From: an uncultured Lachnospiraceae bacterium
Lineage (GTDB): Bacteria; Bacillota; Clostridia; Lachnospirales; Lachnospiraceae
Assembly: GCA_902783095.1 (NCBI GenBank)
Contig: CACZPX010000239.1
Span: forward strand, 1-9,425
Length of the DNA: 9,425 nt
Reading direction: 5' to 3'
Shown: piece by piece, positions 6,501 to 9,425 of the stretch
How the letters are laid out: each line of letters opens with the position of its first letter
Position numbering within the stretch: the first letter of the stretch is position 1
Notes under the pieces: generated by a model
Database searches by the model: none
What the model saw: only the letters and a program-made list of their open reading frames with translations
Told to the model about the DNA's origin: nothing
Position numbers and translations under genes: made by a program

Positions 6501-7832
6501 GGCCTCGTTTAGCATCACGGAGTCCACCGTGCGGTCTTTGATCTTGATGCACTTCATGTCCTGGCCGCCGATGTCCAGCACGCAGTCCGTCTGCGGGTCG
6601 AAAAAGGCTGCCGCCGTCATGTGCGCCACGGTCTCCACCTCGCCCTCGTCCAGGCGGAAGGCTGCCTTTAACAGGGCCTCGCCGTAGCCGGTGGAACAGG
6701 CGCGCGCGATGTGCGCCGAAGCCGGCATGGCCGCGGCGATCTGCGCGATGGCCGCGCGGGCGGTCTCCACCGGGTTGCCGTGGTTGTTGGCGTAGGTGGA
6801 AAAGAGCAGTTCGCCCTCGCTGCCGATCAGCGCGAGCTTGGTGGTGGTGGAACCGGCGTCTATGCCCAGGTAGCACTTGCCGACGTAGGAGGCGAGATCG
6901 CCGCGCTTTACGGCGGCCCGCCTATGCCGCGTCAGAAAGGCGTCGTAGTCTTCCCTGGAATCAAACAGAGGCTCCAGGCGTTTGATCTCCAGGTCCACCG
7001 CGACGCCGCGGGAAAGAGTCTGCTCCAGGTCGCCGATGGCGCGGCAGGTGTTGCCCTTCTGCATGGCGGCGCCCACCGCCGCGAACAGATGGGCGTTTTC
7101 CGGATCCACGGTGGTCTCCGGGGTAAGTTTTAAGGTGCGGACAAAGGCCGCTTTTAATTCCGAGAGATAGTGCAGCGGGCCGCCCAGAAAGGCGACGCAG
7201 CCGCGGATGGGCTTGCCGCGGGCCAGGCCGGAGACGGTCTGGTTGACCACGGACTGGAAAATGGAGGCCGCCAGATCCGCCGTGGCTGCGCCTTCGTTGA
7301 TGAGGGGCTGGATGTCCGTCTTGGCGAAGACGCCGCAGCGGGCCGCGATGGTGTAGATCTCCTTATACTGCTTTGCGGCCTCGTTTAAGCCGGCCGCGTC
7401 GGTCTGCAGCAGGGCTGCCATCTGATCGATAAAGGAGCCGGTGCCGCCGGCGCATACGCCGTTCATGCGTTCGTCCAGGCCGCCGGTAAAGTAGATGATC
7501 TTTGCGTCCTCGCCGCCCAGCTCTATGGCGACGTCCGTCTGCGGGTACAGGGCCCTTACGGCGTCCGCCACCGCCACCACCTCCTGAATGAAGGTGATGG
7601 ACAGCGACCGGGCGATGCCCAGCGCGCCGGAGCCCGTGATGCCCACGGAGAGCGTGCAGTCGCCCAGCTGCTCCTTTGCCGCGTGCAGCATCTGCGCCAG
7701 CGTTTCCTGCGTATGCGCGTGATGGCGGCAGTAGTCCGCAAACAGGATCTTTCCGCCGTCATCCAGGATCACCAGTTTTACTGTTGTGGAGCCGATGTCA
7801 ATACCGGCCCGGTAAGTGGGGTTGATACTCAT
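3573..7832 (-). CDS. Giant acyl-CoA dehydratase activase-like protein (two ATPase modules, DUF2229, HgdB-like part)
   Basis: This 1419-residue cytoplasmic protein belongs to the HgdC/BcrAD-BadFG activase family in its long fused form. Module 1 (about 7-258) has the phosphate motifs GIDIGSTTVK (10-19) and ELGGEDAK (104-111). Module 2 (about 320-576) repeats them as GIDAGSTTTK (323-332) and DIGGQDMK (420-427). Each has the cluster-binding cysteine pair: C127/C166 and C445/C484, both 39 residues apart. A four-cysteine knot follows (C605, C608, C612, C631), then DUF2229 (about 665-890) and an HgdB-like half with C936, C1062, C1096, C1097 and C1358. The tail is highly charged. Known activases hydrolyse ATP to drive single-electron transfer from a [4Fe-4S] cluster to a dehydratase or double-cubane protein; here donor and possible acceptor are in one chain. 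The true substrate is unknown and no separate dehydratase subunits are visible. The start at 7832 follows plsY by 12 bases with a weak GGA site 8 bases upstream, suggesting translational coupling. Confidence 0.93.
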   Translation of the reverse strand: MSINPTYRAGIDIGSTTVKLVILDDGGKILFADYCRHHAHTQETLAQMLHAAKEQLGDCTLSVGITGSGALGIARSLSITFIQEVVAVADAVRALYPQTDVAIELGGEDAKIIYFTGGLDERMNGVCAGGTGSFIDQMAALLQTDAAGLNEAAKQYKEIYTIAARCGVFAKTDIQPLINEGAATADLAASIFQSVVNQTVSGLARGKPIRGCVAFLGGPLHYLSELKAAFVRTLKLTPETTVDPENAHLFAAVGAAMQKGNTCRAIGDLEQTLSRGVAVDLEIKRLEPLFDSREDYDAFLTRHRRAAVKRGDLASYVGKCYLGIDAGSTTTKLALIGSEGELLFSTYANNHGNPVETARAAIAQIAAAMPASAHIARACSTGYGEALLKAAFRLDEGEVETVAHMTAAAFFDPQTDCVLDIGGQDMKCIKIKDRTVDSVMLNEACSSGCGSFIENFASSLGYTAEAFADEALFAKAPIDLGTRCTVFMNSNVKQAQKEGAPVSDISAGLAYSVIKNALFKVIKLADAKQLGRHIVVQGGTFYNKAVLRAFEKIAETQVVCPDIAGIMGAFGAALIARERDTGAASTMRTFEEIANLRYTSRAARCGGCENNCMLTVNTFDGGGRYISGNRCEKKVSNGGGTQKGVNLFEYKRQRIFGYEPLSPKDAPRGVIGLPRVLNMYENYPYWATFFKALGFATVLSPFSSRGIYELGMDSIPSESECYPAKLAHGHVQWLYEHGVTTVFHPCVFYEYQETPQAQNHYNCPMVVSYPENLKNNVEAITGGQMTYLRPFMAFTDEKTAEDRLVRFCRETWKIPAREVRAAAKAAWAEMRRAKEDIRARGTRALAEMIAEGRKGIVLAGRPYHIDPEINHGIPELIAGYGLDVFTEDSLPVAGISRHRPLRVVDQWVFHSRLYNAAEYVSTTDSLELIQLFSFGCGLDAVTTDQVQEILERSGKLYTVLKIDEVGNLGAARIRIRSLLAAMRMREAQHICAHPQPLDYPRVEFTKEMFDAGYTILAPQMSPLQFDMLTPIFEKYGYHVEMLNSATKKAVDIGLKYVNNDACYPSVLMTGQLLEAVLSGRYDVNRVALLMTQTGGCCRASNYIAFIRRALKMAGLPQIPVISLNFNGMEKNSGFNITLPMLREGLHGIVYGDLLMRCLYRTRPYEAVPGSANALCDKWQKICHDNFRMEKPALSHREICRGIVHDYDTLPLNEAVKKPRVGIVGEILVKYMPLANNHLVELLEAEGAEAVVPDFIDFMAVFLFDLNYEHKYLGGSTLSALISRIGVPFAESLRRPATDALKKSRRFSAPLRIDRIAEPTKPFLSLGNQYGEGWFLCGEMVELLNEGVNNVICIQPFGCLPNHVMGKGVIKVLKNAYPQANIAAVDYDPGASEVNQLNRIKLMLAAAKEAEKEAEEKGAD

Positions 7833-7844
7833 AAAAGATGTCCG

Positions 7845-8468
7845 TCATTTCTTTTTGCTGCCGAAGGAGAACTTGGATTCGGTCCCGGCAAGCAGCCGTC
7901 TGATGTTTTCGCGGTGCCGCCAGATCATGAACAGCACGCAGCAGGCGTTGATCACGGCCGCCAGTACGTCCGCCTTGAACAGGAACAGGCACACGGCGCC
8001 CACGGTCAGCGCGCTCATGGTGGCAAGCGACATGTATTTGAGCGTGAGCAGCAGCACCACCATCACGCCCGTGCCGATCGCGCCGGCGCGCCAGTCCAAA
8101 AGCCACAGCATGGACAGGCACACCAAAAAGCCCTTGCCGCCCTCAAAGCGGTAGTAGACCGGGAAGGAGTGGCCCAGCATCACGAACAGGCCGGTGAAGG
8201 CCACGCCGCGCTGCCAGCCGAGCCCCATGGACTTAAAGATCAGGCCGAAGATCACGCACAGCACCGCGGCCTTGGTCAGGTCGAAGACGAACACGAACCA
8301 GGCGTAGCGGTTGCCGTACAGCCGCTTGAAGTTGGTAAAGCCGGGGTTTTTGCTGCCGGCCTCCCGGATGTCCTGATGATAGATCAGGCGGGAGAGCACG
8401 ATGGCCAGGTTTACGCCGCCCACCAGGTAGCCGCAGGCCGCCGCCAGAAACCAGATCAGTATATGCAT
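7845..8468 (-). CDS. plsY: Glycerol-3-phosphate acyltransferase PlsY
   Basis: PlsY is an integral membrane enzyme that transfers the acyl group from acyl-phosphate to sn-glycerol-3-phosphate, making lysophosphatidic acid, the first committed step of phospholipid synthesis. The 207-residue length is typical. The three cytoplasmic motifs are intact: GSKNPGFTNF (38-47), GHSFPVYYRFEGGKG (99-113) and HRENIRRLLAGTE (185-197). Hydrophobic spans lie at about 3-28, 55-80, 88-105, 128-143, 148-164 and 167-183, and the C-terminus is basic (SKKK). The start is supported by AAAGGA 8 bases upstream (8477-8482). It lies downstream of fakA, which makes acyl-phosphate, and immediately upstream of the giant activase (12-base gap), so all three are probably cotranscribed. 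Nothing is missing or unusual except Pro-Gly-Phe in motif 1, where Gly-Ala is common. Confidence 0.97.
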   Translation of the reverse strand: MHILIWFLAAACGYLVGGVNLAIVLSRLIYHQDIREAGSKNPGFTNFKRLYGNRYAWFVFVFDLTKAAVLCVIFGLIFKSMGLGWQRGVAFTGLFVMLGHSFPVYYRFEGGKGFLVCLSMLWLLDWRAGAIGTGVMVVLLLTLKYMSLATMSALTVGAVCLFLFKADVLAAVINACCVLFMIWRHRENIRRLLAGTESKFSFGSKKK

Positions 8469-8493
8469 AGAAATTATCCTTTCTCAGTGAGGG

Positions 8494-8559
8494 GATCCTT
8501 CGTCGCTACCGCTCCTCAGGATGACAGGGCTTTGTCATCCTGAGCGCAGCTGAAGGATC
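8494..8559. repeat. REP-like palindromic repeat between fakA and plsY
   Basis: An inner stem pairs TCAGGATGACA (8516-8526) with TGTCATCCTGA (8533-8543), 11 perfect base pairs around the loop GGGCTT. Outer arms GATCCTTC (8494-8501) and GAAGGATC (8552-8559) pair exactly. Between them the left arm carries about six extra bases, giving an internal bulge. The arm type (TCATCCTGAGCGnAGnnGAAGGATC) resembles short palindromic repeats I recall from intergenic regions of many Clostridia and other bacteria. It contains no open frame and no uridine tract on the minus strand, so it is more likely an mRNA hairpin or a mobile palindromic unit than a terminator. Confidence 0.75.
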
Positions 8560-8570
8560 TTTTCAGCAGG

Positions 8571-9425
8571 CTACTCCAGTACCAGCAGGTAGCTGTGAAC
8601 AAACTGTCCGCCGTTTAATACGAAGACCTCGCAGCCGGGGTGGGAGGCGCGGATGTGCGCCGCGATGTCCTCCGCCTCCGCGGCCTCCGAGTCGATCCCG
8701 CGGATCACGATGCAGATCTCGTGGTCGGTAAAGTCCAGCCGGTCCGCCAGCATGCAGGCGGTGTCGCGGCGGTCGTTGTCCGCGGAGATGATCTCCTTGC
8801 CAACAAAGCCGATGTACTGGCCGGCCTTTAAGTCAAAGCCGTCCATCACCGTGTCGCGGTGGCAGCGGGAGATGCCGGCCGTCACCACGCCCTCCATGGC
8901 GAATTCCATGTCGGCCACGATGGCGTCCGTATCGCCGGAGTCGGTGTTCAGCATGGTCAGTGCGGCGTAACCGTCGCCGATGGTCTTGCTTTCGATCACG
9001 CGGACGTCGGACTTTTTGTACATGCCGGCCGCCTGGCGCGCGGCCAGGATCACGTTGCCGTTGTTGGGCAGCACCAGCACGGTGTCCGCGTTGACGCGGT
9101 CAAAGGCCTCTATAAAATCATCCGCGGAGGGATTCATGGTCTGTCCGCCGTTGATGATGTAATTGGCGCCCATCTCGCGGAAGGTCTTGCGGATGCCTTC
9201 GCCGGCGGCGACGGCCACCACGCCGTAGGCCTTGCGCTCCTGCGTGGCCTCTTCCTCAAAGGGCAGGCTGTTGTGCTGCAGCGTCATATTCTCGATCTTT
9301 ACGGTCAGGTATTCGCCGTATTTCTGGCAGAAGGCCAGGACCTTGTAAGGCTCCATGGTGTGCACGTGGATCTTTACGATGCTGCCGGTCTGGAAGCAGA
9401 CGATGGAGTCGCCGATCTGCTGCAG
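8571..9425 (-). CDS. fakA: Fatty acid kinase subunit FakA / YloV-type, C-terminal part (5' end outside window)
   Basis: FakA phosphorylates fatty acids presented by FakB (DegV family), giving acyl-phosphate for PlsY or for conversion to acyl-ACP. The visible 284 residues are the central and C-terminal domains of this family, whose full length is about 550; the N-terminal DAK2 kinase domain lies beyond the right edge. Family hallmarks, numbered from the edge: GDSIV (5-9), KIHVHTMEP (18-26), the segment IENMTLQHN (44-52), GGQTMNPS (93-100), LPNNGN (119-124), and the typical C-terminal end CEVFVLNGGQFVHSYLLVLE-type strand. The GTG at 9365 is only an internal valine codon, because the frame stays open to 9425 with family-like sequence. 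It ends at a TAG (8571-8573), 102 bases before plsY. Some family members are annotated only as DAK2-domain or DegV-associated protein; kinase activity rests on the unseen N-terminus. Confidence 0.88.
   Translation of the reverse strand: MQQIGDSIVCFQTGSIVKIHVHTMEPYKVLAFCQKYGEYLTVKIENMTLQHNSLPFEEEATQERKAYGVVAVAAGEGIRKTFREMGANYIINGGQTMNPSADDFIEAFDRVNADTVLVLPNNGNVILAARQAAGMYKKSDVRVIESKTIGDGYAALTMLNTDSGDTDAIVADMEFAMEGVVTAGISRCHRDTVMDGFDLKAGQYIGFVGKEIISADNDRRDTACMLADRLDFTDHEICIVIRGIDSEAAEAEDIAAHIRASHPGCEVFVLNGGQFVHSYLLVLE

Noticed and set aside
5553..6512. A 319-codon plus-strand frame
   Set aside because: Antisense shadow of the activase; Ala/Val/His/Arg-rich without any domain or convincing ribosome binding site.
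7683..8543. A 286-codon plus-strand frame across plsY
   Set aside because: Antisense to plsY and the activase start; very rich in His, Gln and Ala, with no domain, and it runs through the palindromic repeat.
8494..8559. Palindrome as a CRISPR unit or intrinsic terminator
   Set aside because: Only one unit is present with no spacers, and the minus strand has no uridine tract after the stem.
9306..9365. Start of a short separate protein at the GTG codon at 9365
   Set aside because: The frame continues without a stop to the window edge and the upstream residues (GDSIV, KIHVHT) match the FakA family, so the gene is simply cut by the window.

Overview
The window looks like a piece of chromosome from a GC-rich anaerobic member of the Clostridia (Bacillota), plausibly a gut fermenter. 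The evidence is a FakA (YloV-type) fatty acid kinase, PlsY, a giant oxygen-sensitive-type activase of the 2-hydroxyacyl-CoA dehydratase system, and strong purine-rich Shine-Dalgarno sites. This placement rests on gene content only; no rRNA or other phylogenetic marker is present.

Layout. (a) 1-167, plus strand: the C-terminal 54 codons of an unrecognised protein, followed by a perfect 13-bp hairpin (187-218) that separates it from the convergent next gene. (b) 260-1309, minus strand: an M42-family metallo-aminopeptidase. (c) 1310-1616: a divergent intergenic region of about 307 bases holding the M42 ribosome binding site, an imperfect inverted repeat (1387-1452) and a candidate sigma-A-type promoter (1523-1552) for the plus-strand gene; no RNA gene was recognised in it. 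(d) 1617-3536, plus strand: a DUF4910/M28-like zinc peptidase with a C-terminal winged-helix-like tail. (e) 3561-3590: a hairpin that can terminate both convergent genes and contains the stop codon of the minus-strand gene in its loop. (f) 3573-9425, minus strand: a probable operon transcribed fakA (5' part outside the window), plsY, then a 1419-residue double activase/HgdB-like protein. A palindromic repeat (8494-8559) lies between fakA and plsY.

How the genes fit together. FakA phosphorylates FakB-bound fatty acids to acyl-phosphate, and PlsY transfers the acyl group from acyl-phosphate to glycerol-3-phosphate. The two therefore form consecutive enzymatic steps from scavenged fatty acid to lysophosphatidate. 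The giant activase follows plsY after only 12 bases and is likely cotranscribed. It carries two complete ATPase modules, each with its own cluster-binding cysteine pair, fused to a cysteine-rich C-terminal half related to DUF2229 and HgdB-like proteins. Its substrate is unknown; the lipid neighbours are a lead rather than proof. The two divergent peptidases probably serve peptide or amino-acid catabolism, independently of the lipid operon.

Most of the window is ordinary core metabolism. The best candidate for poorly described biology is the fused activase and its linkage to plsY and fakA.
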